A DNA stretch of 64,000 nucleotides from Brevundimonas sp. SGAir0440 (GTDB taxonomy: Bacteria; Pseudomonadota; Alphaproteobacteria; Caulobacterales; Caulobacteraceae): contig NZ_CP039435.1 of assembly GCF_005484585.1 (NCBI RefSeq), positions 2,666,001 through 2,730,000 on the forward strand. The letters are read 5' to 3'. The translations under genes were made by a program, and so were the position numbers. Positions within the stretch are counted from its first letter, which is position 1. Every line of letters starts with the position of its first letter. Positions 36,143 through 45,425 of this stretch are shown here, piece by piece. The notes beneath the pieces were generated by a model, which was given only the letters and a program-made list of their open reading frames with translations, made no database searches and had not been told where the DNA came from.

Positions 36143-38035
36143 TTAGAACGCGTTCCAGTCGTCATCGGCCGCTTCGCTTGACAGGGCGAGCGCACCGACC
36201 GTGCGGATGACTTTGGGCGCCGACCTGGGAGCGGACGCGGTGTCCCGGCGAGGCGCCGGTGCGGCCGAGGTCGTTGCATTCAGCCGGAACCTGGAAACCA
36301 GGGTCGCCAGCTCGTCGGCTTCGGTCGCCAGGATGCGCGCCGCCGCCGTCGCCTCTTCCGCCATGGCGGCGTTCTGCTGGGTCATGCGGTCCATGCTGCC
36401 AACGGCGCTGTTGACCTGCTTCAGGTTTTCCGACTGGACCTGCGCCCCGTGCGCGATGTCCACGATCAGGGTGTTGGCGTCGCCGATCTTGGCCACGACG
36501 CGCGCCAGCATCTCGCTGGTTTCACCGACGCGATCGACGCCCAGCCGCACCTCGTCCGACGACTTGCTGATCAGCTGCTTGATATCCTTGGCGGCGTCGA
36601 CGGTGCGCTTGGCCAATTCGCGCACCTCGCCGGCGACCACGGCAAAACCGCGTCCCGCATCGCCCGCTCGCGCGGCCTCGACGCCGGCGTTCAAGGCCAG
36701 AAGATTGGTCTGCAAGGCGATGGCGTCGATCATGTTGATGATCTCGCCGATCTCTTGCGATCCGGCCTTGATGGCGTCCATGGCGACGATCGCTTCTTCG
36801 ACGATCGCACGACCGTCCGCGGCGTCGCCATTGGCCAGGGTGATGGCGTTGCGGGCGTTGGCCGCGCTGCGCGCCGTGTCGCCGACCATGTCGGTGACAT
36901 GGTTGGTGGCGGTGGTGGTCTGCTGCAGGCTAGACGCCTGTTGTTCGGTTCGCAACGACAGGGTTTCGGACGCCGAGCAGATCTGGGTGGCGCCCAGGCG
37001 AACGCTCTGTGCCGACCCAGCGACGCTGGCCAGGCTCTCTTCCAGACCCTGCACCGCCACGTTGAAGGCCGTGCGCAGACGCTCATACTCCGGGGCGAAC
37101 GGCGTGCGAATGGTGTGGGTCAGATCGCCGGCGGCCAGAGCTTCCAGCGCTGTGTCCAGCTCCTCGACGACGTGCCGTTGCGCGGCGTCGGCGACGATCT
37201 TCTCGCGCTCGGCGGCGTCCTTGGCCAGATCGGCGGCCGCCTTGGCCCGTTCGGCCTCGGCCTTGGCCAGCGCGGTGTCCCGGAACACCAGAACCGCGCG
37301 CGCCATGTCGCCCAGTTCGTCGGCATGGCTGGCGTCGACGACGATGTCATTGTCGCCCTTGGCCAGTTGCCCCATGGCCTCGGTCAGGACCGTGATCGGG
37401 CGCGCGATCATGCGGCTGAGCATGGCCGACAGCACCATGGCGATCGTGATCAAAGCGATGCCGCCGACGATCAGGGCGATGATCGCGGTGACGATCGCAG
37501 CCTGCTGACGTTCCAGATTCTTCTCGGTGACGGCGGCTTCGGCCTCGCGCAGGTCACGCAGAGGCAGGACGGCGTCGCTGACCAGCACCTTCTTGCCCGC
37601 GTCGCGCACCTCTTGCTGGGCCTGCTCGCGCTTGCCGGCGCGAACCTCGGCGATCATGCGATCGCCCCAATCGGCCCTCCAGGCCAGGGTGGCCAGGCGC
37701 GATTTTTCAAGCAGCGCCTGCTTTTCGGCGTCGCCCAGCTGGCCCTTCAGCTCGACGACGACCTTGTCGAACTCGTCGCGCCCTTCGTAGTAGGATTTCA
37801 GATAGGTCTCGTCGCCGGTGACCAGAAAGCCCCGGAACTGGCTGTTCTGACGCAGGATCGCGGTTTCCAGCGACATCGCCTGCGCCTCGATCGTGCGGCT
37901 GAGATTGTTGCTCTCGATGGACGCGCGGATCATCATGATCGTGGCGAAGAACACCGCCATCATGACCGCCGCCGAGACGCAGATCAGGGTGAAGGAAAGC
38001 CGCAGCTTCCTCGGAATTCGCATCTTCGACATCAT
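36143..38035 (-). CDS. Membrane methyl-accepting chemotaxis protein with CHASE3-like sensor
   Basis: This protein has 630 residues from the ATG at 38035 (GGGGGCGAG lies upstream; a GTG seven codons earlier is less likely). Transmembrane helix 1 is at about 15-37 and helix 2 at about 185-207. The periplasmic part between them has the LETAILRQNSQFRGFLVTGDETYL motif region typical of CHASE3. A HAMP domain and a second HAMP-like segment (LEALAAGDLTHTI) lead to the MCP signalling domain. The C-terminus ends in DDWNAF, an xWxxF tether for CheR/CheB like that of the globin receptor. The ligand is unknown. Confidence 0.93.
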   Translation of the reverse strand: MMSKMRIPRKLRLSFTLICVSAAVMMAVFFATIMMIRASIESNNLSRTIEAQAMSLETAILRQNSQFRGFLVTGDETYLKSYYEGRDEFDKVVVELKGQLGDAEKQALLEKSRLATLAWRADWGDRMIAEVRAGKREQAQQEVRDAGKKVLVSDAVLPLRDLREAEAAVTEKNLERQQAAIVTAIIALIVGGIALITIAMVLSAMLSRMIARPITVLTEAMGQLAKGDNDIVVDASHADELGDMARAVLVFRDTALAKAEAERAKAAADLAKDAAEREKIVADAAQRHVVEELDTALEALAAGDLTHTIRTPFAPEYERLRTAFNVAVQGLEESLASVAGSAQSVRLGATQICSASETLSLRTEQQASSLQQTTTATNHVTDMVGDTARSAANARNAITLANGDAADGRAIVEEAIVAMDAIKAGSQEIGEIINMIDAIALQTNLLALNAGVEAARAGDAGRGFAVVAGEVRELAKRTVDAAKDIKQLISKSSDEVRLGVDRVGETSEMLARVVAKIGDANTLIVDIAHGAQVQSENLKQVNSAVGSMDRMTQQNAAMAEEATAAARILATEADELATLVSRFRLNATTSAAPAPRRDTASAPRSAPKVIRTVGALALSSEAADDDWNAF

Positions 38036-38378
38036 GAGCTCGCCCCCGTTACGCACTTATACTTACCTAGGGGCAGCCAATTACTCAGCTGACGCCACTG
38101 CGCACAGCCCGATCCGTGTTCGAGCTACGCAAAACACCCTGTTTTTGCAGGTGACTATCCCCCCCTATGACAGAACGACTAAAAAGATAGTTAAGCTGGC
38201 GACGCCCGGCCGTTTACATCGAACGGACCTGAACTTCGTGCGATTCACGCGCTGTTAAGCGAGGTGATCATAGGTAAGTCACCCCTCCCGTCGCCGCTTC
38301 AAGCAACGCCGGGCTGCAACTTCCGGGCGAATACTGCTTCACGCCGGGACAGATAAGTAACAGTTCGTTTTATTCGGA
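38036..38378. other. AT-richer divergent promoter region with dyad
   Basis: This 343-base gap lies between the divergent chemoreceptor and DUF2332 genes. A near-perfect dyad GCAAAACA (38129-38136) / TGTTTTTGC (38140-38148) lies about 100 bases upstream of the chemoreceptor start and could be a regulator site. Several TTAA words are present but none has the spacing of a full CtrA box. No ORF with convincing start and length is seen. Confidence 0.4.
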
Positions 38379-39470
38379 ATGCGCGACGATGCCATCGGTG
38401 ACTGGATGATCTGCCCCGTCGCCGACCGTTTCACCCAGGAACTCGCGGCCCAGGCCGACCGCTGCCGCGCCATGGGTTCGCCCTTGGTCGCCGGCGTTCT
38501 CGAGGCCGCGAGCCGGCAGCTTTCGCACGCGCCGCTCACCGCCGCACGGCTTTATGACTGGCCGGGAGATCAGGCTGCGGCAGCCCTTGCCCTGCGCTTG
38601 AATGGCGCCCTGCACGCCCTGGCGCGCGCGGGTCGGTCCTACGCGTTGACCAGCCTCTATCGTCGCGAACACACCGACTTCGACGCGGCCGTGGCCGACG
38701 CCCTGGCCCGGAACGATCGATACATCGCCGACTGGATCCTGCATCCGCCACAGACGAACGAAGTGGCGCGCGCCGCCGCGCTGATGAGCGCGCTGATGGC
38801 CGCCCCTCTGGATCGCGCCATGCCCTTCGAGTTGCTCGAGCTCGGGTCCAGCTGCGGCCTGAACCTGAATCTGGATCGCTACGCCTATGCTCTGGGGTCG
38901 GCGTCAGCCGGCGATCCTTTCTCGGACGTGCAGATCGAGCCCCTGTGGCAGGGTCCATCGCCCAAGGTCGTCCCGGTCTCCATCGCGGCGGCGCGCGGCG
39001 TCGATCTGAATCCGCTGAACGCCGCAGACCCGGCGCATCGCGAACGTCTGCTGGCCTTCGCCTGGGCTGACCAACCGGCGCGCACCCGACGCCTCGAGAA
39101 CGCCCTGCGCATCGCCGCCGATCACCCTCCGCGCATCGATCAAGGCGACGCCGTGCCCTGGCTGGCCGACCGGCTGGCCGAGCCGCAGGCGGTCGGGCGC
39201 TGCCGCGTCGTCATGCACACCATGGTGCTGCAATATCTGAGCGACGACGACCGGCGCCAGATCACGGCGCTCCTCTCGACGGCCGGCCGCCGCGCCGACG
39301 CCGACCACCCGCTGCTTTGGATCAGCTTCGAATGGACCCGAGACCGCAGCCACGTCGAGCTGCGCCTGACGGCCTGGCCCACCGGCGAAACTCGCGTCCT
39401 AGCCCACTGCCATCCCTACGGCGATGAACTGGAATGGCTGGCGTCATCTGCGTCGGCTCTGGCGGCTTAG
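38379..39470 (+). CDS. DUF2332 family protein
   Basis: This 363-residue cytoplasmic protein matches DUF2332 (PF10094) through its length, a [15 protein letters not shown] block near residue 115, the [18 protein letters not shown] block near 150, and the [12 protein letters not shown] region near 280. The glycine-rich ELGSSCGLN segment resembles a methyltransferase-like nucleotide loop, which is an observation and not an established activity. The family function is unknown. No ribosome-binding site is obvious at the chosen start. Confidence 0.85.
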   Translation: MRDDAIGDWMICPVADRFTQELAAQADRCRAMGSPLVAGVLEAASRQLSHAPLTAARLYDWPGDQAAAALALRLNGALHALARAGRSYALTSLYRREHTDFDAAVADALARNDRYIADWILHPPQTNEVARAAALMSALMAAPLDRAMPFELLELGSSCGLNLNLDRYAYALGSASAGDPFSDVQIEPLWQGPSPKVVPVSIAAARGVDLNPLNAADPAHRERLLAFAWADQPARTRRLENALRIAADHPPRIDQGDAVPWLADRLAEPQAVGRCRVVMHTMVLQYLSDDDRRQITALLSTAGRRADADHPLLWISFEWTRDRSHVELRLTAWPTGETRVLAHCHPYGDELEWLASSASALAA

Positions 39471-39838
39471 GAGCGACCTTTGCCCACATAATATGGCGCC
39501 GTCGCAGATCAGGCGACGTATCGGCCACGACTCCCACCGGGCGTTCAAAGCAGTCCTATTTGGCCGAAAAGGCTGAAGTGTCGGGTCGTGATTTCTGTGG
39601 CGCGCGGCCAGACTCTCATCGCACGGATCCGAAGCTCCTGCGGCCGAGATAGCGTTCGTGCGGAAGCGAGAAGACCCACACCGTTGCGAATGATCTGACG
39701 GCGCATGCCCACGCGTCCATTCCCCGCCAGCAGATCGCAAAAAAGACTAATCCGACATCCCACTCTGTCCATCGGTGTCATTTCGCGCAATCCTAGGCGT
39801 CGCTTGCCGCTCCAATGACAACAACAACTGGACCGCCC
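39471..39838. other. Gene-free interval upstream of the truncated GH43 gene
   Basis: No convincing coding frame is seen in these 368 bases. It should contain the original promoter of the GH43 glycosidase, now reduced to a fragment. I searched by eye for a copy of the tRNA-Ser 3' end that could mark the far attachment site of the island and found none. Confidence 0.4.
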
Positions 39839-40069
39839 ATGAACCCCGTCGACCGCCGCGCCGCTCTGACCGGTCTCTTGGGAGGCGTCGCCGCCGCGGC
39901 TCTGCCCGTGCGTTCAACCTTCGCCCAGACGAACGAGGAGGCCGCGCCCCTGGGTCGGGAATGGGCGTCCATGAAATGGCGTCGCGGGATCGAGGGCCAG
40001 CGGATGGCCGATCTGGGGAACGGGACCTTCCTCAATCCCGTCATGTCGGGCGACCACCACCATGTTTGA
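39839..40069 (+). pseudogene. N-terminal fragment of a Tat-exported GH43 glycosidase
   Basis: The 76-residue frame opens with a Tat signal (NPVDRRAALTGLLGG) and continues with REWASMKWRRGIEGQRMADL and GNGTFLNPVMSGDH. That is the conserved beginning of GH43 beta-xylosidase/arabinofuranosidase proteins, where the next residues should be the PDPT segment carrying the catalytic base Asp. Instead the frame runs into HHV and stops at 40069. Homology ends near 40055, where DUF3987-type sequence begins in another frame. The rest of the glycosidase, normally several hundred residues, is missing from the window. Confidence 0.75.
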
Positions 40070-40736
40070 CGGCATCGGCCTGTTGGCCCGGATGCTCATC
40101 GTCGCACCGAATAGCACGGCGGGAATCCGGTTCTATCAGGAACCCGCCATGAGCACGGATCCAGTGCTGACCGACTATAACAACCGGCTGGCCCATTTGC
40201 TCAAACGCTCGTTCGTCACGCGGCCCGATATGCCCGACGCCTTGGACCCGCCACCCATGCGGCTGCATCTCGACGCCAAGGCGGTCTGGATCAAGTTCCA
40301 CGATGAATGCGAACGGGCCATCGCGCCGGACGGCGGATTATCGACGATCCGCGCATTCGGGGCTAAACTGGCCGAACATGCCGGGCGGCTGGCGGCGGTG
40401 TTGACCCTGTATAGCAATGCCGACGCGATGGAGATTCTCGCCATCGCCATGCAATCCGGCGTCACGCTCGCCACCTATTACGCCAATGAAATGTTGCGGC
40501 TGAACGGCGGGGCGACGGTTTCGCGCGAACTGCGCACGGCGCAACGGTTGCTGAACTGGTGGCAGGGCCAGCCGAACCCCGTCCTGCATCTCGCGACGAT
40601 CTATCAATTCGGCCCGTCAGAACTGCGTGAGGCGAAGGCCGCGCGCGCTGCTGTCACAGTCTTGGACGAAAGCGGCTGGGTCGAACGCTTGCCGCCCAAC
40701 ACAGTTGTTGACGGCAAGCCACGCAAGGAAGTTTGA
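40062..40736 (+). pseudogene. C-terminal fragment of a DUF3987 (YfjI-like) protein
   Basis: The frame begins directly at the junction with GH43 and reads FDGIGLLARMLIVAPNSTAG, a block that lies in the middle of DUF3987 proteins. The remainder (an ALPD-rich region, the HDECERAI segment, AKLAEHAGRLAAVLTLY and a helical C-terminus) matches the family's C-terminal third. The N-terminal helicase/primase-like part is missing. DUF3987 proteins are typical of phages, plasmids and islands. The ATG at the start of the frame is fortuitous; translation of a 224-residue fragment is possible but its function is doubtful. Confidence 0.7.
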
Positions 40737-40747
40737 AGACTGGTCCC

Positions 40748-40963
40748 ATGAGCGACAACAATTCCGGCTGGCCCGCTAAGCCTGCTATTCCTGCCAGACC
40801 GGACGGCGGATTAGCGCCGTTAGCGCCATTAGCAGGGGGAAAACCTATCTCGCGTGTGCGGCGCTATCGCGGATATTCAGGCGGTATCTCGCCAAGAATA
40901 CGGGCTTCGTGCTGTGGATCGTGCCCAATGAAGCGATCTACGCCCAAACGCTCAAGGCGCTGA
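40748..40963 (+). pseudogene. Short island ORF fragment (GWPAKP-type leader) fused to res sequence
   Basis: The first 30 codons (MSDNNSGWPAKPAIPA onwards) resemble the conserved beginning of small hypothetical proteins that follow DUF3987 genes in islands. From about 40836 the DNA is homologous to the Walker A region of the type III restriction enzyme, but this frame reads it out of register and stops at 40963. It is therefore the N-terminus of one gene joined to the interior of another, a second deletion junction inside the island. A repeated Leu-Ala-Pro string marks the join. Confidence 0.45.
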
Positions 40964-42988
40964 AAGACCGCCAACATGCTTACCGGCAAACGCTGGACCG
41001 CGCGGCGGCTGGTCGCGTGCGAATCATGGAAAAAGGCGACCCGCTCAATCGCGCGGATGTGGACGCCAATCTGTGCGTCATGGTGCTGATGCTCCAATCG
41101 GCTGTGAGACGCCAAGAGGATCAACTGAAACTCTTTGGCGACCGTGGCGACGTGCATGGGTTCACGCCGGCCGAAGGCGAGCAAGCGGCGCACAAGGCGC
41201 TGAAAGACGCCATTCCGAACCTGTCCATCTACGACCTAGCAGACGGTGGACCGGCTTGGCCGATGGTCAAAGATTCGGTGGGCAATGCTCTGCGCATCAT
41301 CCGGCCCGTGGTTGTGATGGACGAAGGGCATAGGGCCGTTTCTGATCTGGCGTTCCGCACGCTCTACGGCTTCAACCCGCTGTTCGTGCTGGAACTGAGC
41401 GCGACGCCCAAAGACGTGGCAGCCCGTGCCGCCACGGCGACCCGTGAAGCTACGCCGGAACGCAAAGCCAACGTGCTGGTCGAAATTTCCGGGCGCGAAC
41501 TGGAACGCGAAGGCATGTTAAAGATGCCGCTCAACATCGTGCCCATGGCGGGCAGCGATTGGACGGCGACGCTTCAGGCATCCTTGGCCAAGCTGAATGC
41601 TCTGGACGTGACGGCGAAAGCCTATCGCGGCGATGGCGGGCACTATATCCGGCCAATCCTGTTGGTGCAGGCCGAACGAACCGGGGCGGAACAGCGCGAC
41701 GCTGGCTTTATTCATGCCGACGATGTGAAGGCGTGGCTGGTCGCGGCTGGCCTCGACGAAGCCGAAATTGCCCTGAAAACGTCTGAAGTGAACGACCTGG
41801 ACAAGCCCGAAAACCGGGACTTGCTGAAACCGTCCTGCCGGGTGCGCGTCATCATCACCAAGGCGGCGCTGGCCGAAGGCTGGGATTGCCCCTTTGCCTA
41901 TGTGCTGTGCTCCTTGGCGGCATCGGACAATGAAAGCGCGATGACACAGCTTGTCGGGCGAATCTTGCGCCAGCCGCACGCAATCCGCACCGGCGTTGCC
42001 GAACTCGACGAATCCTATGTGTTCACGCACCGCGCCGAAACGGCGGCGGTGGTCGGGGCGATCAAGCAAGGGCTGCCCAACGATGGCATGAGCGATCTTG
42101 TGCAGGACGTGGTGCTGAAGGACACGGGCGGCAGCACCGTCAGCAAGCGCAAGCTAAACCGGCGCGATGCCTTGCGCACGACCGACATTGCCTTGCCGCA
42201 AGTGCTGTGGATCGAACAGGGGCAGAACGCACGCTTGCTTGATGCGGAAAGCGACCTGTTCCCGGCGATTGAATGGGCGAAGTTCGATGCTGACGCCTTT
42301 GCCGACACCTTGCCTAAGAATGCCCAAGCCGCCGCAAGCCGCCACCGTATTTGGCGAACGTCTGGCTTCTGGCCATATCGAATTCCGGGTTCGTGGTGAT
42401 GCTGGCGATTGGACCGCGCCGGATCACATTTGGACAAGCGCGCCGGAAACCGTGCCCCAAGTGCCAAGCAAGAGTGGCGGCGCACTGGAACGCAGCCTGT
42501 TTTTGCCCGTCTACGCCAGCGACCTGAACGACGACGAAAAGCAGGTTGCCGTCTATCTCGACGCGGAAGCCGTAATCAAATGGTGGCACCGCAACGGCAC
42601 GGACAAGGGCAGCTACGCGCTTCGCGGCTGGCGTCGCGGCAACGTCTATCCCGACTTCGTGTTCGCAGCCTTGCGCGATGATGCCAGTGAACGACTGGTC
42701 GCTATCGAATCCAAAGGCGACCAACTGGCAGGCAATCTCGACACCGAATACAAACGTGAACTTCTGGAAACGCTCACCAAAGCCTACGGCAAGAACGCTG
42801 CCGTCAAGGCGGGCGAACTCCCGATGGCGTCAAAGTCGGTCGAATATGAAGCCGCCGTGGTGTTGTTCAGCGACATGAACACCAAACTGCCCGTGCTGAT
42901 TAGCGGTCAGCGCGTCTATCGAATCAAGGCAGGTGTCCCGCTGAGCGTCTGCTTTTATGCCGAGAAGTTCCTGCCTATGTCGATCTAA
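40834..42988 (+). pseudogene. Type III restriction endonuclease (Res), truncated and frameshifted
   Basis: The sequence encodes an SF2 helicase/translocase: GKTYLACAA (Walker A) at about 40837, then VVVMDEGH (Walker B), LELSATPK (motif III) and QLVGRILRQP (motif VI). A C-terminal nuclease has YPDFVFAAL and ESKGDQ, a PD-(D/E)xK pattern. The N-terminus before Walker A is missing and the frame has a stop at 40777. Near 42339 the frame shifts by one base: AAASRH in the first frame continues as ATVFGERL in the next, consistent with one extra C. No mod methylase gene is present. It is likely non-functional. Confidence 0.8.
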
Positions 42989-42989
42989 T

Positions 42990-43010
42990 ATGTTGGGCAC
43001 AATGTTGGGC
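42990..43010 (+). repeat. Short direct repeat at the island end
   Basis: ATGTTGGGC occurs at 42990-42998 and 43002-43010. In addition, the end of res (CGAGAAG then CTGCCTAT, from 42961) is echoed by CGAGAAGCTGCCTAT from 43010. These imperfect duplications lie between the last island gene and tRNA-Ser and may be remnants of attachment-site arm sequences. Confidence 0.4.
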
Positions 43011-43065
43011 GAGAAGCTGCCTATTCTGAATTCTTCTTGCTTTTTAGCCTCTTGCTGAGGGGGTG

Positions 43066-43155
43066 TGGCGGACAGAGAGGGATTCGAACCCTCGGTAGGC
43101 TTTCACCTACACACGCTTTCCAAGCGTGCGCGATCGACCACTCCGCCACCTGTCC
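43066..43155 (-). tRNA. tRNA-Ser (anticodon GGA)
   Basis: The complement folds as a class II tRNA: acceptor GGACAGG with its 3' partner, a D-arm, the anticodon stem ACGCT/AGCGT with the loop reading TTGGAAA (anticodon GGA), a long variable arm (GTAGGT..GCCTAC) and the T-arm GAGGGTTCGAATCCCTC. The discriminator is G and CCA is encoded (TGG at 43066-43068 on the plus strand). Its 3' end faces the island remnant. Confidence 0.96.
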
Positions 43156-43294
43156 GTTTCACGCTGCGTCTTGCGCGCCGCCGGAGGTCGATCCGGCGGG
43201 AGGCGGGCCTGATAGAACACACTCGCCCCCTCGGCAAGCGCCTCTCGCATCCCCATATGGACTTCAACGCCATTTTCCGATGAGGGAGCCGCAA

Positions 43295-43945
43295 ATGCTG
43301 TTCAAGAAGACCGCCGAAATGCCCACGCCCGAGACCGCCCTGCCCGGCCGCGCCGAGCCGCTGGACACCGATGTGAACCACTATGTCAGCGGCCATCCGC
43401 TGAAGGGGCCCTATCCCGACGGCTTCCAGACCGCCATCTTCGGCATGGGCTGCTTCTGGGGCGTGGAGCGCATCTTCTGGCAGTTGCCGGGCGTGTGGGT
43501 GACGTCGGCCGGCTATTCCGGCGGGATCACGCCCAACCCAACCTATGAGGAAACCTGCACCGGCCGGACGGGTCATGCCGAGGTGGTCAAGGTCGTGTTC
43601 GACCCGAGCGTCATCACCTACGCCGAACTGCTGAAGACCTTCTGGGAGAACCACGACCCGACCCAGGGCATGCGCCAGGGCAACGACATCGGCACCACCT
43701 ATCGCTCGGCCATCTACACGCTGAACGCCGAGCAGCAGGCGGAGGCGGAAGCCTCGCGCGACGCCTATCAGGCCGCCCTGACCCAGGCCGGGCGCGGGAC
43801 GATCACCACCGAGATCCAGCCGGCGGGCGACTATTTCTACGCCGAGGGTTATCACCAGGGCTATCTGGCCAAGAACCCAGCCGGATACTGCGGCATCGGC
43901 GGGACCGGCGTGGTCTGCCCGATCGGGGTCGGCGTCGACGCCTGA
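43295..43945 (+). CDS. msrA: Peptide methionine (S)-S-oxide reductase
   Basis: This 216-residue enzyme repairs oxidised methionine. The start at 43295 follows GAGGGA. The catalytic Cys is C53 in GMGCFWGVE, followed by the [21 protein letters not shown] region, and resolving cysteines are likely those in GYCGIGG and VVCPIG. The N-terminal extension of about 40 residues is typical of the E. coli-type long MsrA. No signal peptide is seen, so it is cytoplasmic. Confidence 0.95.
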   Translation: MLFKKTAEMPTPETALPGRAEPLDTDVNHYVSGHPLKGPYPDGFQTAIFGMGCFWGVERIFWQLPGVWVTSAGYSGGITPNPTYEETCTGRTGHAEVVKVVFDPSVITYAELLKTFWENHDPTQGMRQGNDIGTTYRSAIYTLNAEQQAEAEASRDAYQAALTQAGRGTITTEIQPAGDYFYAEGYHQGYLAKNPAGYCGIGGTGVVCPIGVGVDA

Positions 43946-43955
43946 TCCTTGCGAC

Positions 43956-43980
43956 GGCCGCCGGGTTTCAACCGGCGGCC
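43956..43980 (+). terminator. Hairpin after msrA
   Basis: GGCCGCCGG (43956-43964) pairs with CCGGCGGCC (43972-43980) around a 7-base loop, 10 bases after the msrA stop. There is no T-run. It probably acts as a terminator or 3' stabiliser and separates msrA from the DUF1338 gene. Confidence 0.6.
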
Positions 43981-44016
43981 AGTCGGCCTATGGATCGGCG
44001 AAAAATGGGAGCGCTC

Positions 44017-45339
44017 ATGTCCGCCTTCGTCCATCCTGACGAGATCCGCAGCCGGTTTTCGGCCGCCCTGTCCGCCATGTACCGGGCCGAGGTGCCGCAA
44101 TACGGCGACCTGCTGACGCTGGTGGCGGACATCAATGCGCAGACGTTGAAAGCCGATGCCGGCGGTGCAGACCGGCTGGCGGCGTCCGGCGAACTGGCGC
44201 GTCTGTCCGAGGAACGCCACGGCGCCATCCGCGTCGGCACGGCCGACGAACTGGCCATGATCGCGCGCGCCTTTGCGGTGATGGGGATGGAGCCGGTCAG
44301 CTACTACAACCTGGCCCCCGCCGGGGTGCCGGTCCATTCGACCGCCTTCCGCCCCGTCGATCCGGCCGCGCTCGCGCGCAATCCGTTCCGGGTCTTCACC
44401 TCGCTGCTGCGGCTGGAGCTGATCGAGGACGAAGCCTTGCGCGCGGAGGCGGCCGAGACCCTGGCCCGCCGCGACATCTTCACCCCCGGCGCGCGTGAAC
44501 TGATCGAGACGGCGCAGGTCGCCGGCGGTCTGGACGAGGCTCAGGCCGATCGGTTCGTGTCTGAACTGCTGGAGACCTTCCGCTGGCACGCCCAGGCGAC
44601 CGTCAGCGCCGAGACCTACGAACGCCTGGTCGCCGCCCACCGTCTGATCGCCGATGTGGTCAGCTTCAAGGGGCCGCACATCAACCACCTGACGCCGCGC
44701 ACGCTGGATATCGACGCGGCCCAGGCCGCCATGCCCGCACGCGGTATTTCGCCCAAAGAAACCATCGAGGGCCCGCCCGCCCGCGCCTGCCCGATCCTGT
44801 TGCGCCAGACCAGCTTCAAGGCGTTGCAGGAGGCGATCACCTTCCCCGGCGCCGACGGCCCCACGGCGGGCGCCCACACCGCCCGCTTCGGCGAAATCGA
44901 ACAGCGCGGCTGCGCCCTGACCCCTACCGGTCGCGCCCTGTATGACGCGGCGCTGGCGAAGAAGGACTTCTCCGCCCTGCCCGACGACTGGGACGCCCTG
45001 CGCCGCGCGGACCTCGCCTGGTTCCGTTATCGCGCGACGCCTGAGGGTCTCGCCGCCCGCACCGAGACCGCCGATCTGGACGCCTTGATCGCGGCGGGCC
45101 ACGTGGTCGCCGAACCCATCACCTACGAAGACTTCCTGCCCGTCAGCGCCGCGGGCATCTTCCAGTCCAACCTGGGCTCGGAGGCCCGCGAAACCGCCTA
45201 TGCCGTCGATCCCGCCAAGGCCGATTTCGAACAGGCGCTGGGCCGCCCGGTCCAGGACGAGATGGCCCTGTACCGCGCCGAACAGGAGGCCTCGATCACA
45301 GCGACGCTCAAGGCCTTGGGCCTGACGGAGACGGTCTAG
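44017..45339 (+). CDS. DUF1338 protein, HglS-type 2-oxoadipate dioxygenase/decarboxylase
   Basis: This protein has 440 residues from the ATG at 44017 behind GGGAG. The metal-binding triad of Pseudomonas HglS (two His and a Glu) matches H68 in ERHGAIR, H224 in HINHLTP and E293 in FGEIEQRG. HglS converts 2-oxoadipate to D-2-hydroxyglutarate in lysine catabolism. The spacing of the triad is almost identical to the characterised enzyme, which supports activity. No other lysine-degradation gene is adjacent, so the pathway context is inferred. Confidence 0.88.
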   Translation: MSAFVHPDEIRSRFSAALSAMYRAEVPQYGDLLTLVADINAQTLKADAGGADRLAASGELARLSEERHGAIRVGTADELAMIARAFAVMGMEPVSYYNLAPAGVPVHSTAFRPVDPAALARNPFRVFTSLLRLELIEDEALRAEAAETLARRDIFTPGARELIETAQVAGGLDEAQADRFVSELLETFRWHAQATVSAETYERLVAAHRLIADVVSFKGPHINHLTPRTLDIDAAQAAMPARGISPKETIEGPPARACPILLRQTSFKALQEAITFPGADGPTAGAHTARFGEIEQRGCALTPTGRALYDAALAKKDFSALPDDWDALRRADLAWFRYRATPEGLAARTETADLDALIAAGHVVAEPITYEDFLPVSAAGIFQSNLGSEARETAYAVDPAKADFEQALGRPVQDEMALYRAEQEASITATLKALGLTETV

Positions 45340-45425
45340 TCCGTTTAACCGGATGCGGGGCTGGCGGCGCCCCGCGTCCATCCGGCGTCTTGCCTGATGC
45401 GCAGACGCGGATCATAGACGCGGCC

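Larger units (their letters stand above)
40060..43065. mobile_element. Remnant of a genomic island next to tRNA-Ser(GGA)
   Basis: From the break in the GH43 gene to the 3' end of tRNA-Ser the DNA carries only fragments of accessory genes: a DUF3987 C-terminus, a short GWPAKP-type leader fragment and a type III restriction endonuclease. Codon use is visibly less GC-rich than in flanking genes (more A and T at third positions). Islands commonly insert at tRNA 3' ends. No integrase, mod gene or second attachment site is present, so an outer part including the integrase was probably deleted together with the rest of the GH43 gene. Confidence 0.65.

Noticed and set aside
39471..39838. Possible second copy of the tRNA-Ser 3' end as the outer attachment site
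   Set aside because: No stretch matching the T-arm or acceptor of the tRNA was found by eye.
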